64,000 bases of DNA from assembly GCF_015209595.1 (NCBI RefSeq), contig NZ_JADEYS010000014.1:62001-126000 (forward strand), in the 5' to 3' direction. Each line of letters begins with the position of its first letter. The first letter of the stretch is position 1. Positions 18,113 to 27,403 of this stretch are shown here, one piece after another. Origin of the DNA: Pontibacterium sinense. Lineage in GTDB: Bacteria; Pseudomonadota; Gammaproteobacteria; Pseudomonadales; Balneatricaceae. Both the position numbers and the translations under genes were made by a program. The notes under the pieces are model-generated. The model was not told the DNA's origin, did not search any database, and saw nothing but the letters and a program-made list of their open reading frames with translations.

Positions 18113-19417
18113 ATGGATATCTCATTAGTCAGTTTTATTTTAGTGGTTTGCATGCTGTTGATGCTGACCAGTGGCGTCTGGGTCGCACTCACCCTGACCG
18201 GCATCTCGATTATCGGGTTGCAGTTGATTGGTAATGACAGCATAGGGCTGTTGCTAGGCACTTCATCCTGGAGCGCTGTGACTGGCTGGTCACTGACCGC
18301 CCTGCCCCTGTTTATCTGGATGGGCGAAATCCTGTTCCGCACCCGACTGTCTCAGGACCTGTTTGAAGGTTTGGCACCGATACTGTCCCGGTTTCCGGGT
18401 AAGTTATTGCATGTAAACATCCTGAGCTGTGGCATCTTTGCCGCCGTATCCGGCTCCTCAGCGGCAACAGCCGCGACTATCGGTCGAATGACACTGCCGG
18501 AACTTTCACGTCGTGGATACAGCGAATCCATGGCCATCGGCACACTCGCAGGGTCTGGTACCTTGGGCCTGCTCATCCCACCGTCAATCATCCTGATCGT
18601 TTACGGTGTGTCTGCGGAAGTTTCCATCGCACGCCTGTTTCTGGCGGGTGTACTGCCGGGTCTGGTTCTGATTTTGCTGTTCATGGCATTTACAGCAGGC
18701 TGGACCTTGATGCAGGGTCGTAAAGGCGAAGTCGCCGATAACGTCCAGTACAGCACTAAAGAGAAAATTCAGGCACTGAAGAAGCTGATTCCGATCATCC
18801 TCCTGATCGGCGGTGTCCTGGGTTCGATCTATCAGGGTATTGCTACACCCACAGAAGCCGCGGCCTTCGGGGTTGCAGGCTCCTTCCTGCTTTCGTTCGT
18901 ATTGGGGAGTTTTACACTCAGCGGCTTTATCGACAGTGTCGCAGGGGCAGTGAAAAATTCATGCATGCTGGGTCTGATTCTGGTGGGTGCTCATTTTCTT
19001 ACACTGGCAATGGGCTTTATCGGTATTCCAAGTGCGCTCGCCACGTGGATCTCAGAGTTGGGCCTATCACCCATCGAACTGATTCTCTATCTCACGGTGT
19101 TCTTCGTCATCATGGGCTGCTTCCTCGACGGCATTTCGGTGATCGTCCTGACTACATCCGTCGTGCTGCCGATGGTGACCCAAGCCAATATTGACCTGCT
19201 GTGGTTCGGTATCTTCCTGGTGCTGGTTGTAGAAATGTCGCAGATCACTCCACCGGTGGGGTTCAACCTGTTTGTGATTCAGGCGCTGACCGGAAAGAGC
19301 ATCATCTATGTTGCAAAAGCAGCCCTGCCGTTCTTCTTTATGATCGCAATCGCCATCGTATTGATCACCGCATATCCATCCATTGTGCTGTACCTACCAA
19401 CCCTGATGACATCCTGA
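18113..19417 (+). CDS. dctM: TRAP transporter large permease DctM
   Basis: Large membrane subunit (434 residues, about twelve hydrophobic segments), the ion-coupled channel of the TRAP system. The characteristic GSSAATAATIGRM, LAGSGTLGLLIPPSIILIVYG and ATPTEAAAFG motifs are all present. The ATG has GGAG just upstream inside the end of dctQ. Together with DctP and DctQ it imports a carboxylate using the sodium gradient. The downstream leader (19418-19609) has no terminator, so read-through into the dehydrogenase gene is possible. Confidence 0.94.
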   Translation: MDISLVSFILVVCMLLMLTSGVWVALTLTGISIIGLQLIGNDSIGLLLGTSSWSAVTGWSLTALPLFIWMGEILFRTRLSQDLFEGLAPILSRFPGKLLHVNILSCGIFAAVSGSSAATAATIGRMTLPELSRRGYSESMAIGTLAGSGTLGLLIPPSIILIVYGVSAEVSIARLFLAGVLPGLVLILLFMAFTAGWTLMQGRKGEVADNVQYSTKEKIQALKKLIPIILLIGGVLGSIYQGIATPTEAAAFGVAGSFLLSFVLGSFTLSGFIDSVAGAVKNSCMLGLILVGAHFLTLAMGFIGIPSALATWISELGLSPIELILYLTVFFVIMGCFLDGISVIVLTTSVVLPMVTQANIDLLWFGIFLVLVVEMSQITPPVGFNLFVIQALTGKSIIYVAKAALPFFFMIAIAIVLITAYPSIVLYLPTLMTS

Positions 19418-19538
19418 CGGTATGGACGACACACGCTCTTAACGTCTGAAGACACTGGCCTCATGTCATAGAAGCGGGGTCAGCGATAGGACATAACAGC
19501 TGACAGGGACGTCACTGCTATGGACGTTACCAATATGA

Positions 19539-19566
19539 GCCGGTAGCAGCATCTGGCGCTACTGGC
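19539..19566 (+). promoter_or_regulatory. hairpin in the glutamate dehydrogenase leader
   Basis: GCCGGTAGC (19539-19547) pairs with GCTACTGGC (19558-19566) around ten bases, 44 bases before the start codon and without a T-run. It may influence expression of the dehydrogenase within the long TRAP-pxp transcript. No known element was recognised. Confidence 0.3.
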
Positions 19567-19609
19567 GAGACGATGAACCCCAACCTATGAAATATAGTTG
19601 GATGAGATC

Positions 19610-22600
19610 ATGACACAGCAAGACAATAACAATAAAAGACTCGCGGCCAACGCCAAGCACAGCGAAGCAACATCCGTTGCAACTCAGGTAAACAACTGCT
19701 GGTTCAGCGAAGATCCGTTAGAACAGCCGCAGGTCAGTTTCTGTATCAACGGTACAGGCGAGCTGATGGCACTCTCCGAACTGCTGCCGGTACTTGAGAA
19801 TATGGGCGCTACGGTTATTTCCGCCAACAGCCGTCACCCCACAGAAGCAAAGCGTGCTGAAAAGTTAGATTGGTGTATTCACCTTAAGCTCCGTAGTGAC
19901 CAGTGTGAGCTGACTGGGAATGAACCCCTGCAACAGAATTTTAAGCAACTGTTCCTGTCCGTGATAAATGCAGATGTCGAAAATGATGGGTTTAACCGCT
20001 TAGTCACCGTGCCGGACATCAACATTAACGAGCTGGTGTTACTGCGGGCTGTTGCCAAATACCTCCTACAGATCAATGTGCCCTTCAGCCAGTCCTACAT
20101 TGAAGAGGTTCTGACCCGACACAGCGATATTACGACCCTGTTAATACGCTTCTTCAGCTTCAAATTTAGCCAACCAGCCGCATTACCTGCTGAACAAAGA
20201 CTGCCGGAGCTGGACTCGTTGGAGAAACAAATTCTCGCGGCATTGGATCGAGTCACAATGCGGGATGAAGACCGCATTCTGCGCAGCTATTATTCAGTAT
20301 TCAGCGCCATGATCCGCACCAATTTTTACCAACCATCCTTGCCCGGTGCCATTCCCAAAGCACTGAGCTTCAAGCTACGTCCGAAACAGATCGATGGCAT
20401 TCCCCTGCCGGTCCCTGAATTCGAAACCTTCGTATACAGCCCGCGAATTGAAGGCGTGCATCTACGCGGCGGCAAAGTCTCGCGGGGAGGACTCCGTTGG
20501 TCCGATCGCAGAGAGGACTTCCGCACCGAAATCCTTGGGCTGGTGAAAGCTCAGATGGTTAAGAACTCGGTGATCGTACCGGTTGGAGCAAAGGGTGGCT
20601 TCGTAATTAAGCGTGGCGGACGGGACGACCTGATTCTGCGCTACTCGGAATTTATTGCCGCCCTGTTAGACATCACTGATAACCTGAAAGGTGGCGAGGT
20701 CATCCCACCCGCTGATGTGGTCCGATATGACGACGATGACCCCTATCTTGTGGTTGCCGCCGACAAGGGCACCGCGGCACTGTCCGATATTGCCAATGCC
20801 ATCGCTCAGGATTACAACTTCTGGCTGGGTGATGCCTTCGCCTCCGGTGGCGCTCACGGTTACGACCACAAGAAAATGGGCATTACCGCCAAAGGCGCAT
20901 GGCAATCGACCCGCCGCCTATTTAAAGAGCGCAGCATCGACAGCCAAACTCAGGACTTCACGGCCATTGCCATTGGTGACATGGCAGGCGATGTATTTGG
21001 TAACGGCATGCTGCTCTCTCAACATATCCGGTTGGTCGCAGCATTTAACCACCAGCACATTTTTATCGATCCCAACCCTGATGCCCACATAAGCTTTATC
21101 GAGCGTAAACGTCTATTTGAACTGCCCCGCTCAACCTGGGACAACTACTCGAAAAAACTGATCTCTGACGGGGGTGGCGTTTTCTCCAGACACTCAAAGC
21201 AGATCCGTCTGACAGACCCGATCCGAGCGCTGTGCAATATCAACCCACAGGTCGCAGCCATCAGTCCCGACGAGCTGATCCGCCACCTGTTCAAAGCCCC
21301 GGTCGATCTGTTATGGAATGGCGGTATCGGCACCTATATCAAGGCATCCGCAGAAAGTCATCAGGAGGTCGGTGATCGCGCCAATGATGCGGTGAGGATC
21401 AACGCTCAAGACGCGGGGGCCAGCATCATTGTCGAGGGTGGCAATCTGGGCCTGACACAATTGGCGCGTATCGAGTTTGCCAAACAAGGAGGTCGGGTAA
21501 CGTCCGATGCCATCGACAACTCTGGCGGCGTAGATTGTTCCGACCACGAAGTGAATATCAAGATACTCCTCCAGCAGTTACTGGAGGACGGTGTTATCGA
21601 CCTTTCCCAGCGCAACCAACTGCTGGAAGAGATGACTGACGAAGTGGCTGATCTGGTTCTGCGCAATAACTTCCAGCAAAGCAAGATGCTGAGTCAGTCA
21701 AACCATACCTCCCCGTTGTTCATAGATAAGCATGCCCAGCTGATTCATCTGTTAGACAAAAAGCAGCTGCTGAATCGTGAGCTGGAGGATCTACCAGACA
21801 GCGTCAGCATGAACGCGCTCGTCAAAACAGGGCAAGGGCTGACCCGACCGGAAATCGCCGTTCTGCTCGCCTATAGCAAAACCTACCTGTTCAATAAACT
21901 TGTGGACTCTGACCTGATTGAGGATGAACTCATTCGGAAGGAACTGTTCGGCTACTTCCCCTCAGTAATACGTGAGCGTTACCCGGACCACATCCGCAAT
22001 CACCCACTGGGCAAAGAAATTCTGGCCGCCCAGATTACCAATCAGGTCGCAAACCGGATGGGATCCACCTTCTGCAACAATCTGCTGGAAGTTAAAAATA
22101 CCGATGCGACCCGTTGGGTTAAGTCCCACATTGCAGCCCGGGAGATTTTCAGAACAGCCGAACTGGGGCAGGAAATTGAGGCGCTTGGTTTTGCCGTAAC
22201 CAACGACCTGCAGATGGAACTCTACCTCAAGCTGCATTTTCCGATGGAGAAAGCTGCACACTGGTTGCTGAACCATACCGATGAGACATTTGACACTCAA
22301 AAAGTGGTCGAGAGCTTCACCCCCTGGGTAAATCACCTCAAAGACAATCTGCCGCAGCTGTTAACGGAAGAAGAAACGCAGTCTTATCAACATGCGGTCT
22401 CAGATCTCACAGACAAAGGCGTACCGACGGAACTGGCGCAAAAACTATCGGCGCTGGAATACCTGTATCCCGCACTGGATATCGCGGTGATCGCTGACTT
22501 CGACCATCAGCAGATGGATCGGGTTGTCACGACCTACTTCACACTCAACGGCGACCTCAATGTGTTCTGGTTACGTCGCTACCTGAACTCGATCCCAAAC

Positions 22601-22828
22601 TATGACCGCTGGCATCGCAAAGCGAAGGATGCGATGTCAAAGAACATGGACCATGCGGTGAAGAATCAAGCCGTGCGGCTGTTAAGCAGACGGTCAGACG
22701 AGCATGTTGATTCATTGCCTGTCGGTTGCGAGCACTACGCTGAACTCATAAATGAGATCAAGGCAACACCAAACCCGAGCCTTGCGACCATCACCGTTGT
22801 GATTGAGCAGATAGATACGCTGAGCTGA
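19610..22828 (+). CDS. NAD-dependent glutamate dehydrogenase, short form
   Basis: Oxidatively deaminates glutamate to 2-oxoglutarate. The 1072-residue protein matches the C-terminal two thirds of the large bacterial NAD-GDH (about 1600 residues in Pseudomonas). The catalytic domain begins near residue 250 (SFKLRPKQI, then HLRGGKVSRGGLRWSDRREDF, VPVGAKGGFVIKRGG and the AIGDMAGDVFGNGM nucleotide region). A helical C-terminal domain follows. About 500 residues of the usual N-terminal regulatory part are missing, with only an ACT-like segment left. The upstream gap is under 200 bp and holds no broken remnant, so this seems a native short form. Start: ATG at 19610. In this cluster it would drain glutamate produced by PxpABC. 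Confidence 0.93.
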   Translation: MTQQDNNNKRLAANAKHSEATSVATQVNNCWFSEDPLEQPQVSFCINGTGELMALSELLPVLENMGATVISANSRHPTEAKRAEKLDWCIHLKLRSDQCELTGNEPLQQNFKQLFLSVINADVENDGFNRLVTVPDININELVLLRAVAKYLLQINVPFSQSYIEEVLTRHSDITTLLIRFFSFKFSQPAALPAEQRLPELDSLEKQILAALDRVTMRDEDRILRSYYSVFSAMIRTNFYQPSLPGAIPKALSFKLRPKQIDGIPLPVPEFETFVYSPRIEGVHLRGGKVSRGGLRWSDRREDFRTEILGLVKAQMVKNSVIVPVGAKGGFVIKRGGRDDLILRYSEFIAALLDITDNLKGGEVIPPADVVRYDDDDPYLVVAADKGTAALSDIANAIAQDYNFWLGDAFASGGAHGYDHKKMGITAKGAWQSTRRLFKERSIDSQTQDFTAIAIGDMAGDVFGNGMLLSQHIRLVAAFNHQHIFIDPNPDAHISFIERKRLFELPRSTWDNYSKKLISDGGGVFSRHSKQIRLTDPIRALCNINPQVAAISPDELIRHLFKAPVDLLWNGGIGTYIKASAESHQEVGDRANDAVRINAQDAGASIIVEGGNLGLTQLARIEFAKQGGRVTSDAIDNSGGVDCSDHEVNIKILLQQLLEDGVIDLSQRNQLLEEMTDEVADLVLRNNFQQSKMLSQSNHTSPLFIDKHAQLIHLLDKKQLLNRELEDLPDSVSMNALVKTGQGLTRPEIAVLLAYSKTYLFNKLVDSDLIEDELIRKELFGYFPSVIRERYPDHIRNHPLGKEILAAQITNQVANRMGSTFCNNLLEVKNTDATRWVKSHIAAREIFRTAELGQEIEALGFAVTNDLQMELYLKLHFPMEKAAHWLLNHTDETFDTQKVVESFTPWVNHLKDNLPQLLTEEETQSYQHAVSDLTDKGVPTELAQKLSALEYLYPALDIAVIADFDHQQMDRVVTTYFTLNGDLNVFWLRRYLNSIPNYDRWHRKAKDAMSKNMDHAVKNQAVRLLSRRSDEHVDSLPVGCEHYAELINEIKATPNPSLATITVVIEQIDTLS

Positions 22829-22876
22829 CAGTCCATCTGACTGACGCGTTTTTTGATCAACGATTTGGCGACTCTT

Positions 22877-22914
22877 GCTTCAACCTGCTTCGGCGGTTGA
22901 AGCACTCTTTTTCA
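22877..22914 (+). terminator. rho-independent terminator after glutamate dehydrogenase
   Basis: GCTTCAAC (22877-22884) pairs with GTTGAAGC (22896-22903), loop of eleven bases, then ACTCTTTTTC. It closes or attenuates the TRAP-dehydrogenase transcription unit before the DUF1445-pxp genes. Confidence 0.7.
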
Positions 22915-22948
22915 CTTCGCCATCGAACACAGAGACCTCTGACCGACA

Positions 22949-23158
22949 ATGAACAACGCTCTCACGCTGCAACACTTTAAGCAGATCCACCACATCGATG
23001 AAATCATCGAGATCGCACATAACAGCTGGTGGGTATACCGCAGATCAATCAAAGCCAATGGCTCGCTGAGTATCAATCCGCGTGTGGTGTTCTTTGGAAG
23101 CAGCAAGGAAGCGGCAGCCCGTTGGCTGGAGCAACAAGCAGCGCCCGCTGCCTACTGA
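22949..23158 (+). CDS. hypothetical 69-residue protein
   Basis: A small soluble frame of mixed composition with no signal peptide or membrane segment: the N-terminal part is helical and acidic (HIDEIIEIAHNSWW), then VYRRSIKANGSLSINPRVVFFG, and the C-terminus is alanine-rich. It lies between the dehydrogenase terminator and the DUF1445 gene, same strand. The ribosome binding site is weak. The codon pattern looks coding and no better frame overlaps it. I do not recognise a family. It could be a small accessory protein of the pathway or a spurious frame. Confidence 0.45.
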   Translation: MNNALTLQHFKQIHHIDEIIEIAHNSWWVYRRSIKANGSLSINPRVVFFGSSKEAAARWLEQQAAPAAY

Positions 23159-23237
23159 TTGACTCAGGAAGCCAATAGAGCGCACCACTTAAGCCACATG
23201 ACCGTCGTATCAAACTTACAATAATAAAGGTTCGTCC

Positions 23238-24026
23238 ATGTACGCAGATAAAACCCCCTCTCACATTCGACAGCTGATTCGAAATGGTGAATATAACGAC
23301 AATACATCGGGCCTGGCCCCGGGTTTTGTTCAAGGCAACCTCGCCATATTGCCCAAAGCGTGGGCTGATGAATTTCTTCAGTTTTGCCAGCTCAATCCCA
23401 AGCCCTGCCCGATTATCGGCATGTCCGGTCAACCCGGTCAGTTCATGCTGCCTGAGCTGGGTGAAGACCTGGACATCCGTCGCGACGTACCGCGTTACCG
23501 AATCTATGAAAACGGCGTGATGACCCAAGAGCTGAATGACATATCTGAGGTATGGCGTGATGATCTGGTGACCTTTGTATTGGGATGTTCCTTCTCGTTT
23601 GAAGAAGCCCTGCTGGCGGATGGTCTGGAAGTGCGGAACATCAGCGAAGGTGTCAATGTGCCGATGTACCGCACCAACATTGAGTGTCGACCAGCCGGAC
23701 GCTTTAGCGGTACAACCGTTGTCAGCATGCGGCCAATGAAAGCCGCCGACGCGATCCGCGCTGTACAGATCTGCACCCGTTTCCCCTCCGTGCATGGGGC
23801 ACCACTGCATCTGGGTGATCCGTCACTGATTGGCATTGAAGATATCAACCAGCCAGATTTCGGCGATGCCGTGACCATCAAAGAAGATGAGCTACCGGTA
23901 TTCTGGGCCTGCGGTGTGACACCTCAAGTCGCGATTGAACAGGCAAAACCGTCTTTCTGCATTACTCATAGCCCCGGTTACATGATTGTCACCGATCTCC
24001 CCAATAGCCGATTAGCTATTCTGTAA
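23238..24026 (+). CDS. DUF1445 / D-glutamate cyclase-like putative hydro-lyase
   Basis: A 262-residue cytosolic protein of the DUF1445 (YcsI) family. Signature stretches are [14 protein letters not shown] near the N-terminus, then [42 protein letters not shown] and the C-terminal FWACGVTPQ...[12 protein letters not shown]. The mammalian member DGLUCY converts D-glutamate to 5-oxo-D-proline. Bacterial members are commonly called putative hydro-lyases and sit beside pxpABC, as here. The gene ends 14 bases before pxpA. Inferred role: feeding 5-oxoproline into PxpABC, or proofreading a related by-product. The exact reaction is not shown by sequence. Confidence 0.92.
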   Translation: MYADKTPSHIRQLIRNGEYNDNTSGLAPGFVQGNLAILPKAWADEFLQFCQLNPKPCPIIGMSGQPGQFMLPELGEDLDIRRDVPRYRIYENGVMTQELNDISEVWRDDLVTFVLGCSFSFEEALLADGLEVRNISEGVNVPMYRTNIECRPAGRFSGTTVVSMRPMKAADAIRAVQICTRFPSVHGAPLHLGDPSLIGIEDINQPDFGDAVTIKEDELPVFWACGVTPQVAIEQAKPSFCITHSPGYMIVTDLPNSRLAIL

Positions 24027-24040
24027 ATAAGGAGATTCCG

Positions 24041-24781
24041 ATGTCACTACAGTTGAATTGCGATCTGGGCGAAAGCTTTGGGTCATGGAAAATGGGCCTG
24101 GATGACGCGGCAATGCCACATATTGATCTGGCGAACATCGCCTGTGGCTTCCACGCAGGCGATCCGCTGGTCATGCAACACACCCTGTCACTGGCCAAAC
24201 AGAATAACGTCACCATCGGTGCCCATCCCGGTTATCCGGATCTGGCAGGTTTTGGTCGACGCAGCATCAAAACCAGCGCCGCTGAGCTAAAGGCGATGTT
24301 GCTGTATCAAATCGCCGCCATCGATGGCATGGCATCAACCCTCGGCTTAACACTGGAATACGTTAAGCCCCATGGCGCAATGTACAACGATATGATGGCG
24401 GATACAGCCATGCGTGAAACCGTGATGGCAGCCATCTCAAGCTACCACCGACCCTTGATACTGATGCTGCAAAGTACGCCGGAGGCGGAGCAGCATGAAC
24501 AGGAAGCGCAAGAGGCAGGAATTCATCTCTGGTTCGAGGTGTTTGCTGACCGTTGTTACGCCGACGACGGCAAGTTGCTGGCGCGCAGTCAGGCAGGCGC
24601 CGTGCACAGAACCGAGAAAATGCTGTCCCAGGTAAAGCAACTCAAGGAACACGGCACGATCACCACCGTCAGTGGTAAAACCCTGCGGTTAAGAGCAGAT
24701 ACGCTCTGTGTCCACGGCGACAATATGGATGGCGTCAATGCGATCCAGCAGATTCGTGAGTTGATCAAGTCATGCGTATAG
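24041..24781 (+). CDS. pxpA: 5-oxoprolinase subunit A (LamB/YcsF family)
   Basis: Component of the prokaryotic ATP-dependent 5-oxoprolinase that opens pyroglutamate to glutamate. The 246-residue protein begins with the family signature LNCDLGESFGSWKMG, followed by IDLANIACGFHAGDP and IGAHPGYPDLAGFGRR; YVKPHGAMYND and FADRCYADDGKL come later. Length and motifs are complete. Its end overlaps pxpB by ten bases, so the two are translationally coupled. Confidence 0.96.
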   Translation: MSLQLNCDLGESFGSWKMGLDDAAMPHIDLANIACGFHAGDPLVMQHTLSLAKQNNVTIGAHPGYPDLAGFGRRSIKTSAAELKAMLLYQIAAIDGMASTLGLTLEYVKPHGAMYNDMMADTAMRETVMAAISSYHRPLILMLQSTPEAEQHEQEAQEAGIHLWFEVFADRCYADDGKLLARSQAGAVHRTEKMLSQVKQLKEHGTITTVSGKTLRLRADTLCVHGDNMDGVNAIQQIRELIKSCV

Positions 24782-25449
24782 AAATAGCCGGCGAAAACGC
24801 CCTGATCATCTATTTTGGTGAGGATACAGACCCGCATACCTCAGCCAAGGTACAACGGGCAGTGACGATTCTTGAAACTGAGATGGCCGACAAGCTGATC
24901 GACATGGTGCCCTCTTATGCATCACTGTTGGTGATTTACGATCAGCTGACCTGCGACCACCTCGAAATTCAAGCCATGTTGCAGAACATACTGACGCAAC
25001 TGGAAAGCGCCCCGCAGGCTAAAGGTACGCTGATCACTCTACCCGCCTACTACAGCACCGAGTCAGGTCCTGATCTGGAAAATTTGGCGCAGCGCGCAAA
25101 CCTCAGCATCGATGAGGTGATCCAGATCCACAGTCAGACAGAATACCGTGTATACGCCATCGGCTTTGCACCGGGTTTCGCCTATCTTGGAGAGGTCGAT
25201 CCACGTATAGCGGCGCCACGCCTCTCGACACCCCGGCAGAAAGTCCCCAAGGGATCGGTGGCCATTGCGGATCAGCAAACAGCTGTGTATCCGGCGGTTT
25301 CTCCGGGGGGATGGAACCTGATCGGCTTATGCCCTACACCCATGTTTGACCCCAATAAAAAACCCACGATGCCGGTGCAGGTAGGTGATCGCATTCGCTT
25401 CGAACCGATCAGTCGCACGCAGTATCTGGCGCTGGGAGGTGAACTATGA
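24772..25449 (+). CDS. pxpB: 5-oxoprolinase subunit B (KipI family)
   Basis: A 225-residue protein with the KipI/CT_C-type fold. Diagnostic stretches are YRVYAIGFAPGFAYLGEVD, then APRLSTPRQKVPKGSVAIADQQTAVYP and SPGGWNLIGLCPTPMFD. With PxpC it forms the part of 5-oxoprolinase thought to phosphorylate the substrate. It was historically annotated as a kinase inhibitor or allophanate hydrolase subunit 1. It overlaps pxpA by ten bases and pxpC by four (ATGA). Confidence 0.95.
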   Translation: MRIEIAGENALIIYFGEDTDPHTSAKVQRAVTILETEMADKLIDMVPSYASLLVIYDQLTCDHLEIQAMLQNILTQLESAPQAKGTLITLPAYYSTESGPDLENLAQRANLSIDEVIQIHSQTEYRVYAIGFAPGFAYLGEVDPRIAAPRLSTPRQKVPKGSVAIADQQTAVYPAVSPGGWNLIGLCPTPMFDPNKKPTMPVQVGDRIRFEPISRTQYLALGGEL

Positions 25450-26387
25450 ACGGCTTTAAAGTATTACAGCCCGGCCTGCTTACATTACTTCAAGACGCCG
25501 GTCGTATTGGTCACCATCGTATCGGTCTGACCAGTGGTGGCCCCTTGGATATGCTGGCCTTTAAATGGGCGAACCGCTTACTGGGCAATCCTGTGAACAG
25601 CACCGTTCTGGAAGTGAGTATCGGCGGTTTGGTATTGGAAGCGGAAGTGAATACGCTGCTGGTACTGACCGGTGCAGAGATGCCGCTTAAAATAAACGGG
25701 ATTGAGTTCGAGCGCTGGCACGCCCACCGCATCAAGCAAGGTGACCGTATTGAGCTGGGTTATGCCAGCCAGGGGGCGCGCGCCTATCTGGCCGTCAGCG
25801 GCGGCTTCCAGATTGAACATAGCTTTGGCAGTACCGCAACCGTCACGCGTGAAGGTATTGGTGGCCTGAGTGATGGCAATAAGCTGAAGCAAGGCGATTA
25901 CCTACCCTGCAATGAAGTGACCTCCGGCCAGGCCTTTCGCCTGCCAGAACTCCACCGGCCTGAATACACGGACAATATCAGCTTGCGTGTCATTACAGGT
26001 TATCAGCAGCATTCATTTAGTGATTTCGATAAACGGATGTTTTTCAGTAGCGATTACCAAGTGACAGACCGTGCCGACCGAATGGGTTATCGCTTATCCG
26101 GCCCGGAGGTTAAAGCCTCTATTGATGGCATTCTGTCAGAAGGGATCTGTCACGGCGCCATCCAGATTCCAGCCGACGGCCAACCCATTGTATTGCTGAA
26201 TGACCGCCAAACCATTGGAGGCTATCCCAAAATTGGTTCAATGATTTCACTGGATACGGCACGCATGGCTCAGCTACTATCCGGTTCAACCTTGACGTTC
26301 GAAGAGATCACCATCGACGACGCTCATAACCTGCACTGCCTGGCACATGTTAAATTTGAACGTACCGAACCCGAAGACGTAAGTTGA
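25446..26387 (+). CDS. pxpC: 5-oxoprolinase subunit C (KipA family, biotin-dependent carboxyltransferase-like)
   Basis: A 313-residue protein starting MNGFKVLQPGLLTLLQDAGR, the usual KipA/PxpC N-terminus (QDxGR). Further motifs are GHHRIGLTSGGPLDMLAFKWANRLLGN, GARAYLAVSGGF and the C-terminal GAIQIPADGQPIVLLNDRQTIGGYPKIG. Older annotations call this allophanate hydrolase subunit 2. The linkage DUF1445-pxpA-pxpB-pxpC identifies the complex as 5-oxoprolinase. Last gene of the cluster; no convincing terminator seen before the SDR gene. Confidence 0.95.
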   Translation: MNGFKVLQPGLLTLLQDAGRIGHHRIGLTSGGPLDMLAFKWANRLLGNPVNSTVLEVSIGGLVLEAEVNTLLVLTGAEMPLKINGIEFERWHAHRIKQGDRIELGYASQGARAYLAVSGGFQIEHSFGSTATVTREGIGGLSDGNKLKQGDYLPCNEVTSGQAFRLPELHRPEYTDNISLRVITGYQQHSFSDFDKRMFFSSDYQVTDRADRMGYRLSGPEVKASIDGILSEGICHGAIQIPADGQPIVLLNDRQTIGGYPKIGSMISLDTARMAQLLSGSTLTFEEITIDDAHNLHCLAHVKFERTEPEDVS

Positions 26388-26499
26388 AGCGGACGCAAGG
26401 TGACACCTCGGCATATGAGCGTGTCACTTGTACGATTGCGGCTCAAGCGCATGCCTGTCAAATCCATATCCATAGCCATACCAATAGGAAGATAAACAG

Positions 26500-27177
26500 A
26501 TGCCTACCATACTCATTACGGGTGCAAATCGTGGGATTGGTCTTGCGCTAACAAAGTCGTATCTAAAGGATGGGTGGCGCGTACTGGCAACCACACGAAG
26601 TCCGGGGACAACCGTGGCGAAAGGTGCCGAGCCACTGATCCTTGATGTGACCGATCCGGATTCCATTGCCGCACTTAAGGCCCAACTCTGTGGCATACCG
26701 ATCGATGTTCTCTGGAATAACGCAGGCGTCTATCTCGACAAGAACAAGCCTCTTGGTGAGATTGATGATGAGGACTGGGTTCGTACGTTTGAAATCAATA
26801 CAATCTCCCCGATTCGGATTGCAGAAGCGTTGGCCGAAAACGTTGCCGCTTCCGACCAGAAGGTCATGGCTTTCACGACCAGCAAGATGGGCTCACTCAC
26901 ACACAATGGGATGGGAGCCTACGCCTATCGCTCATCAAAAGCCGCGCTCAACATGGCCGTCCGTTGCGTGGAAAAGGATTTTTCAATACGTGGAATCAGT
27001 TGTCTATTGCTGCATCCCGGTCATGTCAGAACAGACTTGGGAGGTTCCGAAGGCGCTATCGACGTAGACACCAGCGTTAAGGGCATGCGCAGGGTCGTGG
27101 ACCACGTCAACACCTCCAATCGTGAAGACTTTAGCGGTGGTTTTTTTGATTACGACGGATCAACGATTCCTTGGTAG
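26500..27177 (+). CDS. short-chain dehydrogenase/reductase
   Basis: A 225-residue classical-fold SDR. Thr7-Gly14 (TGANRGIG) is the nucleotide-binding motif, LWNNAG follows at the NNAG position, and the active-site YxxxK is in YAYRSSKAALN. It resembles the C-factor/CsgA-like group of small SDRs. The substrate cannot be deduced. It lies on the same strand as pxpC but 112 bp away, and does not clearly belong to either catabolic cluster. The 226 bp after it contain nothing recognisable. Confidence 0.88.
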   Translation: MPTILITGANRGIGLALTKSYLKDGWRVLATTRSPGTTVAKGAEPLILDVTDPDSIAALKAQLCGIPIDVLWNNAGVYLDKNKPLGEIDDEDWVRTFEINTISPIRIAEALAENVAASDQKVMAFTTSKMGSLTHNGMGAYAYRSSKAALNMAVRCVEKDFSIRGISCLLLHPGHVRTDLGGSEGAIDVDTSVKGMRRVVDHVNTSNREDFSGGFFDYDGSTIPW

Positions 27178-27403
27178 CCAGACATTACATCGCTCACGCT
27201 ACAGGGTTCCCGCAATCACCTTTGAAAATGGCTGGGCTTCCTCTTCGTGCATTAGAGGGCTACCGAGAATTTCCTAAACGAAGCCCTGAGTTCGGTCTAC
27301 ACACAGATTCAATGCCGTCGAAGGGCACGCCGTTTAATCGTGTCCTTCGTCCAGCGATGTAGAGGAAAATCACTCTAAACGCGGCAAACTATGTCACCAC
27401 ACA

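Noticed and set aside
19418-19610. Frameshifted N-terminus of the glutamate dehydrogenase
   Set aside because: The gap is under 200 bases and in no frame resembles the missing 500 residues, so a native short form is more likely.
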